A stretch of DNA of 56,041 nt from Nitrincola tibetensis (GTDB lineage: Bacteria; Pseudomonadota; Gammaproteobacteria; Pseudomonadales; Balneatricaceae). The stretch's first letter is position 1. Every line of letters starts with the position of its first letter. Of the stretch, positions 33,290-42,806 are shown in pieces. The notes beneath the pieces were generated by a model. That model was not told the DNA's origin and ran no database searches. It saw only the letters and a list, made by a program, of their open reading frames with translations. The stretch covers positions 76,248 through 132,288 of the forward strand of contig NZ_QKRX01000012.1 of the NCBI RefSeq assembly GCF_003284585.1. The letters are read 5' to 3'. Made by a program: the position numbers and the translations under genes.

Positions 33290-34046
33290 TGTGATTAGCC
33301 TCTATCTGCTCACCGGTTTTACCGAATCGACGCTGACGCTGGCTATAGTCCTTAATTGCACTTGATAAGTGGTGTTTATCAAAATCTGGCCAGTATGAAT
33401 CACTGAAATAAAGCTCAGCATAGGCCATTTGCCAGATCAAAAAATTACTGATTCGTTTTTCCCCACCCGTTCGTATACAAAGATCGGGATCTGGGAAATT
33501 GGCTAGTGAAGTAAAATCATGGAAAGTGGTTTCGTTAATTTCAGATGGAGTCATCTGACCTTCAAGACAACGCTCTGCAATACATTTTGCAGCATTTGTT
33601 ATGTCCCAGCGACCACCATAATTGGCAGCGACATTTAGAATCAACTTCGTATTATTTTCAGTCAACGCTTCAGCCGCTTTCATCTTTTCTTGTAACTTCA
33701 TTGAGAATCGAGAACGATCGCCAATGATATTCAAACGTATACCATGTTTGTTCAGTTTTTTAACTTCTCGATTTAAAGAGATAAAAAACAATTCCATCAA
33801 CCCACTGACCTCAGGCTCAGGACGTTTCCAGTTTTCACTACTAAATGCAAACAAGGTTAGAACACTTACACCTTCCTCTAAACATCCTTCTATTACACTA
33901 CGCACACTTGCTACACCCGCCTTATGACCAGCCAATCCAGGCAAGCGATGCTGCTTTGCCCAACGATTATTGCCATCCATAATAATAGCGATATGACGAG
34001 GTACACTCGCATTCGGAATCGATGTAAGAGTCATTTGATTAGACAT
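33282..34046 (-). CDS. uppS: undecaprenyl diphosphate synthase
   Basis: UppS extends farnesyl diphosphate with eight isopentenyl diphosphates to make the C55 carrier lipid. The 254-residue product has the IAIIMDGNNRWAK motif with catalytic D24, the FAFSSENWKRP segment and the PDPDLCIRTGGEKRISNFL phosphate-binding region. It overlaps cdsA by 8 bp. In most relatives dxr lies next to it, but here frr is the direct upstream neighbour with only a 45-bp gap. Its substrates therefore require an isoprenoid route encoded elsewhere. Confidence 0.96.
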   Translation of the reverse strand: MSNQMTLTSIPNASVPRHIAIIMDGNNRWAKQHRLPGLAGHKAGVASVRSVIEGCLEEGVSVLTLFAFSSENWKRPEPEVSGLMELFFISLNREVKKLNKHGIRLNIIGDRSRFSMKLQEKMKAAEALTENNTKLILNVAANYGGRWDITNAAKCIAERCLEGQMTPSEINETTFHDFTSLANFPDPDLCIRTGGEKRISNFLIWQMAYAELYFSDSYWPDFDKHHLSSAIKDYSQRQRRFGKTGEQIEANHIA

Positions 34047-34057
34047 AGTAGACGTCA

Positions 34058-34076
34058 GCGAGGCTTAACACCTCGC
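34058..34076 (-). other. small hairpin in the frr-uppS gap
   Basis: A 6-bp GC-rich inverted repeat (GCGAGG, loop CTTAACA, CCTCGC) with extra GAC/GTC pairing outside it lies between frr and uppS, where dxr is usually found. No U-run follows on the minus strand, so termination is not well supported. It may be an mRNA structure or simply a spacer. Confidence 0.35.
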
Positions 34077-34091
34077 GTCCATAAATAGTTG

Positions 34092-34649
34092 TTATATTTC
34101 CATTAACTCTGACTCTTTATGAGCCAGTAATGCGTCCACTTCAGCCACATATTTATCGGTTAGTTTTTGAATTTGATCTTGACCGCGTCGATCATCATCT
34201 TCGCTTATTTCTTTATTCTTGAGAGAGTCCTTAAAGCTTGAGTTTGCATCTCGACGGATATTACGGATAGCAACCTTAGCGTTCTCTGCTTCTGCACGCG
34301 CTTGACGCGTATATCCTTTACGGGTTTCTTCAGTTAATGCAGGCATTGGAACTCGAATAACATCACCCGACGTATTCGGATTAATACCCAAATCCGACTT
34401 CATGATGGCCTTTTCGATTTCTGGCACCATTTTCTTTTCCCAAGGAATAATGGTGAGCATACGCGCATCTTCAACCATTACGTTTGCAACCTGCTGAATA
34501 GGAACTGGCGAGCCATAATAGGGCACTTGAATGCTATCCAATATGCTTGGATGCGCACGACCTGTGCGAATCTTTTTAAAATTGTCTACAAGCGACTCCG
34601 TGCTCTTTTTCATACGAACTTCGGCATCGCGGATAATTTCATTAATCAT
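34092..34649 (-). CDS. frr: ribosome recycling factor
   Basis: RRF splits post-termination ribosomes together with EF-G. The 185-residue product begins [20 protein letters not shown], contains [13 protein letters not shown] and [20 protein letters not shown]-like text near residues 115-135, and ends in the long helical bundle. The start at 34649 is preferred because AGGAGGT precedes it and the length equals the family standard of 185; an in-frame start ten codons upstream lies inside pyrH. It overlaps pyrH by 8 bp. Confidence 0.97.
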   Translation of the reverse strand: MINEIIRDAEVRMKKSTESLVDNFKKIRTGRAHPSILDSIQVPYYGSPVPIQQVANVMVEDARMLTIIPWEKKMVPEIEKAIMKSDLGINPNTSGDVIRVPMPALTEETRKGYTRQARAEAENAKVAIRNIRRDANSSFKDSLKNKEISEDDDRRGQDQIQKLTDKYVAEVDALLAHKESELMEI

Positions 34650-35397
34650 TTGAACCTCCTGCTTCAGGACCAGCATCAATCAACGTACCTTCATCTCCAC
34701 CCATAACCACATTCACCAAAGCACCGTGTTTATTCATATTAAACACACGTACAGGCATGTTGTGATCGCGAGTGAGACAGATCGCCGTCATGTCCATTAC
34801 ACCTAATTGTTTTTCTAACACCTCATTAAAACTCAGGTGCGAATAGCGAGTGGCGGTTGGATCTTTCATCGGGTCTGCGGTGTAGACACCGTCAACCTTT
34901 GTCGCCTTAAGAACAACATCCGCTTCAATTTCAATTCCGCGTAAACACGCAGCTGAATCCGTCGTAAAGAACGGATTTCCGGTACCTGCAGCAAAAATAA
35001 CCACATCATTTTGGCGCAGATAACGCATCGCATTACGACGATCATAATGATCAACCACACCGCTCATTGGGATAGCTGACATCACTCGGGTAGCAATATT
35101 ACAACGTTCAAGCGCATCACGCATCGCCAGAGCATTCATAACCGTCGCCAACATTCCCATGTGATCACCTGTCACACGATCCAAACCAGCTGCATTCAGT
35201 GCCGCTCCACGGAAAAGGTTTCCCCCTCCAATCACTATACCAACCTGAACACCTATACCAATCAACTGACCTATCTCTAGCGCCATGCGGTTCAACACTT
35301 TTGGGTCTATACCAAAATTCTCTTCGCCCAATAATGCTTCACCACTCAGTTTCAGCAAAATACGTTTATATCTTGATTGTTTGTCTGCGCTGGGCAT
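34642..35397 (-). CDS. pyrH: uridylate kinase
   Basis: PyrH phosphorylates UMP to UDP as a hexamer of the amino-acid-kinase fold. The 251-residue protein has [14 protein letters not shown] at the N-terminus, GGGNLFRGA, and the [19 protein letters not shown] and [13 protein letters not shown] segments typical of bacterial UMP kinase. It follows tsf after a 114-bp gap that contains a strong hairpin and overlaps frr by 8 bp. Confidence 0.96.
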   Translation of the reverse strand: MPSADKQSRYKRILLKLSGEALLGEENFGIDPKVLNRMALEIGQLIGIGVQVGIVIGGGNLFRGAALNAAGLDRVTGDHMGMLATVMNALAMRDALERCNIATRVMSAIPMSGVVDHYDRRNAMRYLRQNDVVIFAAGTGNPFFTTDSAACLRGIEIEADVVLKATKVDGVYTADPMKDPTATRYSHLSFNEVLEKQLGVMDMTAICLTRDHNMPVRVFNMNKHGALVNVVMGGDEGTLIDAGPEAGGSND

Positions 35398-35450
35398 GAG
35401 TAGTTTCTCCGCTCTAATAAGATGAGGTAGTGTACAAGAAAAACGAAGAC

Positions 35451-35475
35451 GTCGCGCTGATTTTTTCAGCGCGAC
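35451..35475 (-). terminator. tsf-pyrH intergenic hairpin
   Basis: A perfect 10-bp GC-rich inverted repeat (GTCGCGCTGA and TCAGCGCGAC) with a 5-nt loop lies 36 bp after the tsf stop. On the minus strand the stem is followed by GTCTTCG and then a short run of five Ts, so termination would be partial. It likely lowers read-through from rpsB-tsf into pyrH-frr or stabilises the tsf mRNA end. Confidence 0.55.
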
Positions 35476-35511
35476 AGAAGCAGCCCTGCGAGCGAGGACT
35501 ACTGAACACGA

Positions 35512-36372
35512 TCAGCCTTTTAGCTGCTCTGCAACTTCAGCAGCGAAGTCTTTTTTCTCAACTTCGATACCTTCACCGACACCGATGCGTACAAACGCAA
35601 CAACATCAGCACCAGCTGCTTTTACCAATTGACCAACAGTCTGCTCTGGGTTTTTAACAAATGCCTGCTCAACCAAGCTGTTTTCAGCAAGGTATTTCTT
35701 GATACGACCAACAGCCATTTTTTCTTTGATTTCTTGTGGCTTACCTTCCATATCCGGCTGAGCCATAATAATATCTTTTTCACGATCCAGTTCTTCCTGA
35801 GGCATATCTTCAGGACGAACAACACGTGGGTTTACAGCCGTGACGTGCATTGCTACATCGCGCGCAATTTCTGCATCACCAGCCGTTAATGAAACAACAG
35901 TAGCCAGACGGTTATTGCTATGAACGTACGCGTCAACAACGGCGCCTTCAACTAAAAAGGCACGACGAACGCTGATATTCTCACCGATTTTCTGAACCAA
36001 TGCTTCACGAGCTGATTCAAGATCACCTGCCATCAATGCTTCGATATCGGTTTGCTTATCAGCAAACGCCTTCGCTAACACGCTTTCAACGAAGCCAAGG
36101 AAGTTGTCATCACGAGCAACGAAGTCAGTTTCAGAATTCACTTCCAACACAACAGCGTAGCTATTGTCATCGGCAACCTTAACTGCGACAACGCCGTCAG
36201 CCGCAGTACGACCTGCTTTCTTCGCTGCTTTCATTCCTGATGATTTACGAAGATCGTCAATCGCTTTTTCGATGTCGCCTTCCGCTTCAACGAGTGCTTT
36301 TTTGCACTCCATCATGCCCAAACCAGTACGCTCACGAAGCTCTTTAACCAGGCTTGCAGAGATGTTAGCCAT
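35512..36372 (-). CDS. tsf: elongation factor Ts
   Basis: EF-Ts exchanges GDP for GTP on EF-Tu. The 286-residue product begins [27 protein letters not shown], a UBA-like N-terminal module, then has the core [10 protein letters not shown] motif (about residues 79-88) and the coiled-coil region. Length matches E. coli EF-Ts (283). It is preceded by AGAGGA and lies between rpsB and pyrH, with terminator-like hairpins on both sides. Confidence 0.97.
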   Translation of the reverse strand: MANISASLVKELRERTGLGMMECKKALVEAEGDIEKAIDDLRKSSGMKAAKKAGRTAADGVVAVKVADDNSYAVVLEVNSETDFVARDDNFLGFVESVLAKAFADKQTDIEALMAGDLESAREALVQKIGENISVRRAFLVEGAVVDAYVHSNNRLATVVSLTAGDAEIARDVAMHVTAVNPRVVRPEDMPQEELDREKDIIMAQPDMEGKPQEIKEKMAVGRIKKYLAENSLVEQAFVKNPEQTVGQLVKAAGADVVAFVRIGVGEGIEVEKKDFAAEVAEQLKG

Positions 36373-36410
36373 GTCGATTTCCTCTCAAATTTTTACGTTT
36401 ATCTGAATCG

Positions 36411-36433
36411 AAAAAAGGGGAGCCGCGCTCCCC
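36411..36433 (-). terminator. intrinsic terminator/attenuator between rpsB and tsf
   Basis: On the minus strand a 7-bp perfect stem GGGGAGC-GCG-GCTCCCC is followed directly by six Ts. This is a textbook intrinsic terminator shape, placed after rpsB and 39 bp before the tsf start. E. coli also has partial termination between rpsB and tsf that adjusts the S2 to EF-Ts ratio; the same is inferred here. Confidence 0.8.
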
Positions 36434-36478
36434 TCTTTGCGAATCAATCAAGTTAATCCTGCGAGTGTGACAAACTGA

Positions 36479-37213
36479 TTACTCAGCAGCCTGCTCTTCG
36501 ACTTCTACGAATTCGCTAACCGCACCTGCGTTTTGACCAAGACCTTCAATGCACGCATCTGCAACAGACTGTGCGTAGATCTGGATAGCGCGCAGCGCAT
36601 CGTCATTACCAGGGATGACGTAATCAACGCCATCTGGATTGCTATTCGTATCAACGATACCGATAACAGGAATACCCAGTTTGTTAGCTTCGTTGATAGC
36701 AATACGCTCATGATCAACATCGATAACGAACAGCGCGTCAGGCAAACCGCCCATATCCTTGATACCACCGATTGACAATTCAAGCTTTTGCATTTCGCGA
36801 GTACGCACTAATGCTTCTTTCTTGGTCAACTTATCGAAAGTACCGTCTTGTGACATCGCTTCCAATTCGCGCAGACGACGGATCGACTGACGGATTGTTT
36901 TATAGTTGGTCAACATACCACCCAACCAGCGGTGGTTAACATAAGGCATGCCCGCGCGTTGCGCTTCTTCCTTAATAACCTTGCTCGCTGCACGCTTGGT
37001 TCCAACAAACATAATTTTGTTTTTGTTGGATGCCATGTTATGCACAACATCTAACGCACCGTTAAGCGCAGGCAGAGTATGCTCTAAGTTGATGATATGA
37101 ATTTTATTACGCGCGCCAAAGATAAACTTGTTCATCTTTGGATTCCAGTAACGAGTCTGGTGACCGAAGTGAACACCTGCTTTTAGCAAGTCACGCATTG
37201 AAACTTTTGCCAT
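36479..37213 (-). CDS. rpsB: 30S ribosomal protein S2
   Basis: S2 binds the small subunit near the S1 site. The 244-residue protein starts [20 protein letters not shown], has [33 protein letters not shown] and [19 protein letters not shown], and ends in an acidic tail. The start at 37213 matches the family and follows AGGA; an extra 12-residue leader is possible in frame but unsupported. It is the first gene of the long minus-strand operon and has a good promoter upstream. Confidence 0.98.
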   Translation of the reverse strand: MAKVSMRDLLKAGVHFGHQTRYWNPKMNKFIFGARNKIHIINLEHTLPALNGALDVVHNMASNKNKIMFVGTKRAASKVIKEEAQRAGMPYVNHRWLGGMLTNYKTIRQSIRRLRELEAMSQDGTFDKLTKKEALVRTREMQKLELSIGGIKDMGGLPDALFVIDVDHERIAINEANKLGIPVIGIVDTNSNPDGVDYVIPGNDDALRAIQIYAQSVADACIEGLGQNAGAVSEFVEVEEQAAE

Positions 37214-37524
37214 TGTATCTATTCCTGTAAAAGTGGGTTTAACCTCCACCTATCCCATCTTTCCACTGCAAGCGCAGCACCCAGAAAGTATGTGCCGATA
37301 AGTGTGTGTGTTAAATGTGCTTTACGCACGATTTTTGGGAGGGCATTTTATAGCACAAGATGGCTTTTTTTTAAAGTGCCTGCACTAAATTTCAATTCAA
37401 AAAATCATGCAACCCCATCACTAAGGCCATCGTCCTAATGAAGAGTTATCACTCACTCCTGAATTTAGCTACAATAGAGTATTAGCAACTTTATGTCTGT
37501 GAGATTCGGAGCATCTGTAGCACC
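37214..37524. other. divergent rpsB/map intergenic region (311 bp)
   Basis: This gap contains the rpsB promoter and leader on the minus side. On the plus side a weaker candidate map promoter is visible: TACAAT at 37470-37475 with TTATCA 18 bp upstream. I see no open reading frame, tRNA or repeat in it. Confidence 0.5.
37347..37375 (-). promoter_or_regulatory. candidate sigma-70 promoter of rpsB
   Basis: On the minus strand TTTAAA (37375-37370) is separated by exactly 17 bp from TATAAA (37352-37347). A GC-rich discriminator (ATGCCCTCCC) follows, which is typical of growth-rate and ppGpp-controlled ribosomal promoters. It lies about 134 bp upstream of the rpsB start, leaving a leader that could hold S2 autoregulation, although no specific leader fold was identified by eye. 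Confidence 0.6.
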
Positions 37525-38295
37525 ATGAGCATTACCATTAAAACGCCTGAAGAAATAGGGAAAATGAGAATAGCGGGGCGCCTAGCGGCCGAGGTTCTAG
37601 AAATGATCGAGCCTTATGTCAAAGTGGGTGTCACCACTGATGAGCTCAATCAAATTTGCCATGATTATATTGTCAATACGCAACAAGCGGTCCCTGCACC
37701 TCTTAATTATCATGGTTTTCCTAAATCAATTTGCACTTCAGTCAATCAAGTGGTTTGCCATGGCATCCCAAATGACAAGAAACTTAAAAATGGTGATATC
37801 GTCAACATAGACATTACCGTGATTAAGGATGGCTATCATGGCGACACCAGCAAAATGTTTTATGTAGGCGACGTCGCACCTCATGCTCAACGCTTGTGCG
37901 AAGTGACTCAAGAGTGCCTGTATAAAGGGATCGAGCTTGTCAAGCCGGGCGCTCGCCTTGGCGACATTGGCCATGTTATTCAAGAACATGCTGAAAAAGC
38001 GCACTACTCGGTGGTCAGAGAGTACTGTGGCCACGGCATTGGAAGAGAATTCCATGAAGACCCACAAGTGCTTCATTACGGACGCCCGAACACCGGAGAA
38101 GTGTTACAAGAAGGCATGATTTTTACCATTGAACCTATGATCAATGCTGGCAAGCGTCACGTAAAATTATCCAAACGCGATGGCTGGACAGTGGAAACAG
38201 CAGATAAACGCCTTTCTGCTCAATGGGAACACACGATTCTTGTAACGGCGGATGGTTACGAAGTACTCACTCGACGCAACGAAGAATCTTTTTAA
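37525..38295 (+). CDS. map: type I methionine aminopeptidase
   Basis: MetAP removes the initiator methionine from nascent proteins. The 256-residue product has the pita-bread fold metal ligands in order: NIDIT (D96), GDTS (D107), the GHGIGREFHEDP histidine (H170), the TIEPM glutamate (about 203) and the WEHTILVT glutamate (about 234). Length is close to E. coli Map (264). It is divergent from rpsB and 25 bp upstream of glnD, the usual gammaproteobacterial arrangement. Confidence 0.97.
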   Translation: MSITIKTPEEIGKMRIAGRLAAEVLEMIEPYVKVGVTTDELNQICHDYIVNTQQAVPAPLNYHGFPKSICTSVNQVVCHGIPNDKKLKNGDIVNIDITVIKDGYHGDTSKMFYVGDVAPHAQRLCEVTQECLYKGIELVKPGARLGDIGHVIQEHAEKAHYSVVREYCGHGIGREFHEDPQVLHYGRPNTGEVLQEGMIFTIEPMINAGKRHVKLSKRDGWTVETADKRLSAQWEHTILVTADGYEVLTRRNEESF

Positions 38296-38320
38296 CACCT
38301 TCTGCATCTGGAGATGATCT

Positions 38321-41020
38321 ATGGGCGCTACGAGCCAGTCTGTTTTTGCTGTGCCTGAGTATCTTGACCCTCTGGCGTTGGAAGAAGCCTTAGCCAATGC
38401 TAAAAACGCGCTTCCCGTGTACCGTCAAGCCTTGGACAAAGCCAAATCTTTGATGGATGAGGCCTTCTGCAACCAAGCAGACATACGTAAGCTGATTTAC
38501 GGGCGCGCATGGATTATCGATCAAATACTCTGTTCTATATGGAACCGCTTTGACTGGCCACACAAAGATAAACTCGCACTCGTGGCCGTCGGCGGATATG
38601 GGCGTGGCGAACTTCATCCGTATTCAGACGTCGACATTTTGATTTTAACGGATGGTGTGGATGCCGAAACATTTTCTGACACCATCAGTGCTTTTCTAAC
38701 CTTGTTATGGGATATCAAGCTAGATATAGGCTCAAGCGTTCGCAGCATTGATGAATGCTATGAAGCATCCCGAAATGATATCACCATCGCAACCAACCTG
38801 ATTGAGTCGAGAACCCTAACAGGCAACCCCGACCTACAAATCAACATGTACCAGCGTGTCACGTCAGAAGAAGCCTGGTCCGATAAAGAATTTTTTAAAG
38901 CCAAACTCGAAGAGCAAAATCAGCGACACGAAAAAACCAATGATACGGCTTACAACTTAGAGCCTAATTTAAAAAACTCACCCGGGGGGCTTAGAGACAT
39001 TCAGACTATCGGCTGGGTTGCAAAGCGCCACTTTGGTGCAACCTACTTACACGATTTGGTTCATCACGGTTTTTTAACCGACTCTGAGCTCGACACTTTA
39101 AACAAAGGTGAACTTTATCTTTGGACCCTTCGCTATGCCCTACACATGATCAGCAAGCGCCGCGAAGATCGTCTTTTATTTGATCATCAACGCAGTCTAG
39201 CTAAGTTTTTTGATTACAAAGATCAAGACAGTGGCTTAGCGGTTGAACAATTTATGAGCAAATACTACCGAGTGGCGAAAGCCATGTCTGGTTTTAATGA
39301 CATGCTTCTTCAGTACTTTGATGAAATCATTTTACGCCGCTCAGACAAACCTCGCATCGAACCCTTGAACAATCGCTTCAAAATTCATGATGACTACCTT
39401 GAGGCTGCTTACGATAGCGTATTCGAACATCACCCTTTTGCGCTGATGGAGTTATTCGTTTTACTGGCACAGAACCCTCAAATAAAAGGCGTTAGAGCCT
39501 CCACTATTCGCCTCATACGTGAACACCGCCACCTTATTGACGATGAATTTCGTAACGACTTACGCAACACCTCGTTATTCATGGAATTACTCCGCTCGCG
39601 CGAAGGCGTTTCAACCCAACTCAGACGCATGAATCGCTATGGCATTCTCGGACGCTACCTGCCTGAGTTTGGACAGGTCGTCGGCCAGATGCAACATGAC
39701 CTGTTCCATATTTACACAGTCGATGCACATACATTAAAAGTCATTCAGATGATGCGTCAATTTCGGCATGAGTCGATGCAAGAGCACTTCCCTCTTGCCC
39801 ACCGCATTATCAATCAACTGCCCAAAATTGAGCTTTTATATATCGCTGGCCTCTACCATGATATTGCCAAAGGACGAGGTGGCGATCACTCAGAACTAGG
39901 TGCAGATGATGTAATTCAATTTTGCAAACGTCATCATATCGGCAAATGGGATACACATTTGCTGGCCTGGCTGGTTAAAAACCACTTAAAGATGTCGATG
40001 ACAGCACAACGTCGCGACATTTCAGACCCAGAAGTCATCAATCAGTTTGCACATGAAGTACGCGACATTATTCATCTTAATTACCTGTATGTACTTACCG
40101 TTGCTGACATTAATGCAACAAATCACACCTTATGGAACAGCTGGCGCGCTACCCTTTTACGCCAACTCTACACTGAAACCAAGCGTGCTTTAAGACGAGG
40201 CCTTGAGAACCCTATCAACAAAGAAGATCGGATTGAACAGCTCCAGCAAGAGGCCATGATCATGCTGAATCAAATGCAGATGGATGTAGCGGCCGTCCAT
40301 ACGTTTTGGGAAATGCTTGGTGATGAATACTTTCTGCGAGAGGATGCGACAAACATTGCCTGGCATACCCAAGCTATTTTAGGGCACGGTGAAAGACCCT
40401 TACCGCTCATCCTCGTGCAAAAAACCTCTTATCGTCTTTACGAGGGTGCCACCGAGATCTTTATTTATGCAGATGATCTCCCACAGCTTTTTCCAGCAAC
40501 GGTGGCGGCATTAGATCAACTGCATTTAAATGTTCTAGATGCTCGCATCATTCCAACGGATAATGGCCGCACACTAAACACCTACACCGTTTTATCCGAA
40601 GACAACAAACCCTTACCCGACAATCCTGAGTACTTAACTCGAATTCAAACAGCACTAACAGAAGAGCTAGACGACCCTGACGATTTCCCTGAAATCATTC
40701 AACGTCGAGTTCCACGCGTACTGAAGCTATTCGCAATTCCGACGAGTGTCAATTTAAGCAATGATCCGAGCACACATCAAACTGTTTTAGAAGTGTTTAC
40801 ATCTGACCGCCCCGGACTTCTAGCACGACTTGGTCGGATTTTTGTTGATTTCAACATTTCAGTTCGCAAAGCAAAAATCTCAAACGTTGGCGAGCGAGTA
40901 GAAGACTTTTTCTTTATCACTGACGCCACAGGACAACCCATTAGCGATCCTGATTTATGCGAAAGACTACAACATACCATTTGTGAAAAACTTGACGAAC
41001 ACATCCAACACTCTAACTGA
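38321..41020 (+). CDS. glnD: bifunctional uridylyltransferase/uridylyl-removing enzyme GlnD
   Basis: GlnD senses glutamine and uridylylates or deuridylylates PII proteins, setting nitrogen assimilation. The 899-residue protein has the nucleotidyltransferase motif GGYGRGELHPYSDVD at residues 91-105, the HD hydrolase domain with H513 and D514 in YHDIAKGRGGDHSELG, and two C-terminal ACT domains (about 710-790 and 820-895) that bind glutamine. Length matches E. coli GlnD (890). A GGAG site precedes the ATG. It is followed here by flagellar accessory genes instead of the dap genes often found in pseudomonads. Confidence 0.96.
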   Translation: MGATSQSVFAVPEYLDPLALEEALANAKNALPVYRQALDKAKSLMDEAFCNQADIRKLIYGRAWIIDQILCSIWNRFDWPHKDKLALVAVGGYGRGELHPYSDVDILILTDGVDAETFSDTISAFLTLLWDIKLDIGSSVRSIDECYEASRNDITIATNLIESRTLTGNPDLQINMYQRVTSEEAWSDKEFFKAKLEEQNQRHEKTNDTAYNLEPNLKNSPGGLRDIQTIGWVAKRHFGATYLHDLVHHGFLTDSELDTLNKGELYLWTLRYALHMISKRREDRLLFDHQRSLAKFFDYKDQDSGLAVEQFMSKYYRVAKAMSGFNDMLLQYFDEIILRRSDKPRIEPLNNRFKIHDDYLEAAYDSVFEHHPFALMELFVLLAQNPQIKGVRASTIRLIREHRHLIDDEFRNDLRNTSLFMELLRSREGVSTQLRRMNRYGILGRYLPEFGQVVGQMQHDLFHIYTVDAHTLKVIQMMRQFRHESMQEHFPLAHRIINQLPKIELLYIAGLYHDIAKGRGGDHSELGADDVIQFCKRHHIGKWDTHLLAWLVKNHLKMSMTAQRRDISDPEVINQFAHEVRDIIHLNYLYVLTVADINATNHTLWNSWRATLLRQLYTETKRALRRGLENPINKEDRIEQLQQEAMIMLNQMQMDVAAVHTFWEMLGDEYFLREDATNIAWHTQAILGHGERPLPLILVQKTSYRLYEGATEIFIYADDLPQLFPATVAALDQLHLNVLDARIIPTDNGRTLNTYTVLSEDNKPLPDNPEYLTRIQTALTEELDDPDDFPEIIQRRVPRVLKLFAIPTSVNLSNDPSTHQTVLEVFTSDRPGLLARLGRIFVDFNISVRKAKISNVGERVEDFFFITDATGQPISDPDLCERLQHTICEKLDEHIQHSN

Positions 41021-41126
41021 CTTGTTTAAAACGAAAAAATGGGTAAAGTAATATTCACGATGGCCGATATAAACTCCGAAAAATTAAAATGCCTCTGCAT
41101 TCGGTTCTCTGAACTAAGGACTTGTT

Positions 41127-41705
41127 ATGACGAATAAATTGAAACTATTACTGTCAGCCCTTGCTTTATCAACCTTAGCAGGTTGCGCCTATCAAGCACC
41201 GGGATGCAGAACAACTGCATGCGGCGACATGATCGGATCATCAGACCTAACGGCAAGCAGCTGTGTAAAATCATCTCGTTGTGATCAATTGGTCATTCCA
41301 GACGAACAGGTCTTAAACGTTGTTGGTTATGGTGCACCTCGCAATACCTTTGAAAGCGCACCACAGCGTCGTTTGATGGCACTGAGAGCATCTGAAGTTG
41401 ATGCGTATCGTAAAATGGCAGAGCAGGTTTCTGGCGTCCATATTTTCGGGGACACCAGTGTTGATAACTTTGTGGCCAACCATGACCGACTCAGAACCCG
41501 CTTAAACAGCTTCATTCAAGGTGCCACGATTACACACCAAGAGTTCCAGGATGATGGCGTTGCTATCACATACATGGCGCTAAAGATTAGCCGTTCTGAA
41601 CTGCGAAGACTCCTTGAGTCTGAAAGACTCTACCACACTCGTGGCCATGGGCTGATTCAAGGTGGCGCCTACCGCGACACGCTTTACTACGCGCCACGCT
41701 ACTAA
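41127..41705 (+). CDS. FlgP-like outer-membrane lipoprotein (LPP20 family)
   Basis: The 192-residue precursor has a lipobox (LSTLAGC, lipidated C20) and a conserved region (residues about 70-170, RRLMALRASEVDAYRKMAEQ and SFIQGATITHQEFQDDGVA) resembling the FlgP/LPP20 family. In Vibrio, FlgP builds the outer basal-body disk that lets the polar flagellum transmit high torque. A flgT-like gene 1.1 kb downstream on the same strand supports that role. Oddly, four further cysteines lie within about 40 residues of the lipidated one, suggesting disulfides near the membrane anchor. AAGGAC precedes the ATG. Confidence 0.75.
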   Translation: MTNKLKLLLSALALSTLAGCAYQAPGCRTTACGDMIGSSDLTASSCVKSSRCDQLVIPDEQVLNVVGYGAPRNTFESAPQRRLMALRASEVDAYRKMAEQVSGVHIFGDTSVDNFVANHDRLRTRLNSFIQGATITHQEFQDDGVAITYMALKISRSELRRLLESERLYHTRGHGLIQGGAYRDTLYYAPRY

Positions 41706-41755
41706 CAGTTTATCTGTCACAAGGACGTGACCTGACCATCGGATAGGGTTCATAC

Positions 41756-42736
41756 ATGCTTAGACGCATTTTCATTCCATTACTGCTCACCTTAATGATG
41801 ACCTTCACTGGCCTTGCACACAGCCAGGCATCGTCAATGTCTTATCAAGTCCAGACAGGAGACACACTCAGTTCTCTCGCTAGGACTTATCTTGGAGATG
41901 AGCGCAGATGGAGGGAAATATGGTCTTTAAACCCACAATTACGCAACCCGAATGCCCTTCGCCCCGGTAGCAGCCTTCTTTTACCTACTACCGTTGCGAC
42001 CACAGGACACCTTGTCACCGAGACACATCCGTCTCGAGAGCCTTTAGCGCAGCGCTACCGTGCAGCAGTTAATGACGAGGTTGCCGGAGGATCTCTCCAA
42101 CGTTTTGCCGACCGCCGCACTCTCGCAACCGATGCCCAACTAGCACAAGCTCCGCGGGTACAAGCCAACCTTAGTGAAGGGCAAGAACAGGTCATTTATG
42201 CCTCAAATGTCTCTAGCCACTACGTCATGGGCGAACGCTACCCTGTATACGCCGTACAAGAGTCGCACACTGTCGCTCAGAATCACTCAATAAATGAGTT
42301 ACTCCGTGTCGGTGAAGCACAACTCATGTATAAAGAAGCCGATCGAGCTAAATTCCACTTAACGAACCAAGCCCCCAACGAACAGCAATCTACTCTTTAT
42401 GTATTGCCTTCAACCCCATACAGAAACTTACAAAGCAGCGCTATTCGAGAGTCCCACTCACCTGGCAACAGCGAAATGCGCATTACCCGTGTGTTCCACA
42501 ACGAACCCGATGGGGTGTATGTATTGTTGAACCAAGGAACGATTCAAGGCGTAAGCGCTGGACGCCTTGCCCAATACTACAAAAAAGATTTCGTCAGTGA
42601 AGAGCAAGGACGACTCATTGAATACCCAACGGCACCAGCAGGCGTTTTATTGGTCTTCAAAACCTTTGAAAATAGTAGCTTTGCTAAGGTTTTAAGCGCT
42701 CAACGAATTCCGGCACCGGATGACCGAGTCAACTGA
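41756..42736 (+). CDS. secreted LysM-domain protein in flagellar cluster
   Basis: The 326-residue precursor has a signal peptide (about 1-25), one LysM peptidoglycan-binding domain (about residues 29-77, YQVQTGDTLSSLARTYLG), a variable middle, and a C-terminal module (about 235-326, LNQGTIQGVSAGRLA and APAGVLLVFKTFENSSFAKV). That C-terminal part resembles the LysM protein usually encoded beside dprA, so it may be a paralogue recruited to the flagellum. It lies between the flgP-like and flgT-like genes with short gaps, consistent with an operon. Its exact role is unknown; anchoring a basal-body ring to peptidoglycan is a reasonable inference. Confidence 0.65.
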   Translation: MLRRIFIPLLLTLMMTFTGLAHSQASSMSYQVQTGDTLSSLARTYLGDERRWREIWSLNPQLRNPNALRPGSSLLLPTTVATTGHLVTETHPSREPLAQRYRAAVNDEVAGGSLQRFADRRTLATDAQLAQAPRVQANLSEGQEQVIYASNVSSHYVMGERYPVYAVQESHTVAQNHSINELLRVGEAQLMYKEADRAKFHLTNQAPNEQQSTLYVLPSTPYRNLQSSAIRESHSPGNSEMRITRVFHNEPDGVYVLLNQGTIQGVSAGRLAQYYKKDFVSEEQGRLIEYPTAPAGVLLVFKTFENSSFAKVLSAQRIPAPDDRVN

Positions 42737-42806
42737 CGGCAAATGATTGCAGAAAGATGCTAAATTATCTAACGTATGCCTTTAGGTATTTTTTGGATAA
42801 TCTGCA

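Noticed and set aside
37214-37524. Possible riboswitch in the rpsB leader
   Set aside because: No conserved riboswitch core could be recognised by eye; S2 autoregulation is a simpler expectation but is also not demonstrated.
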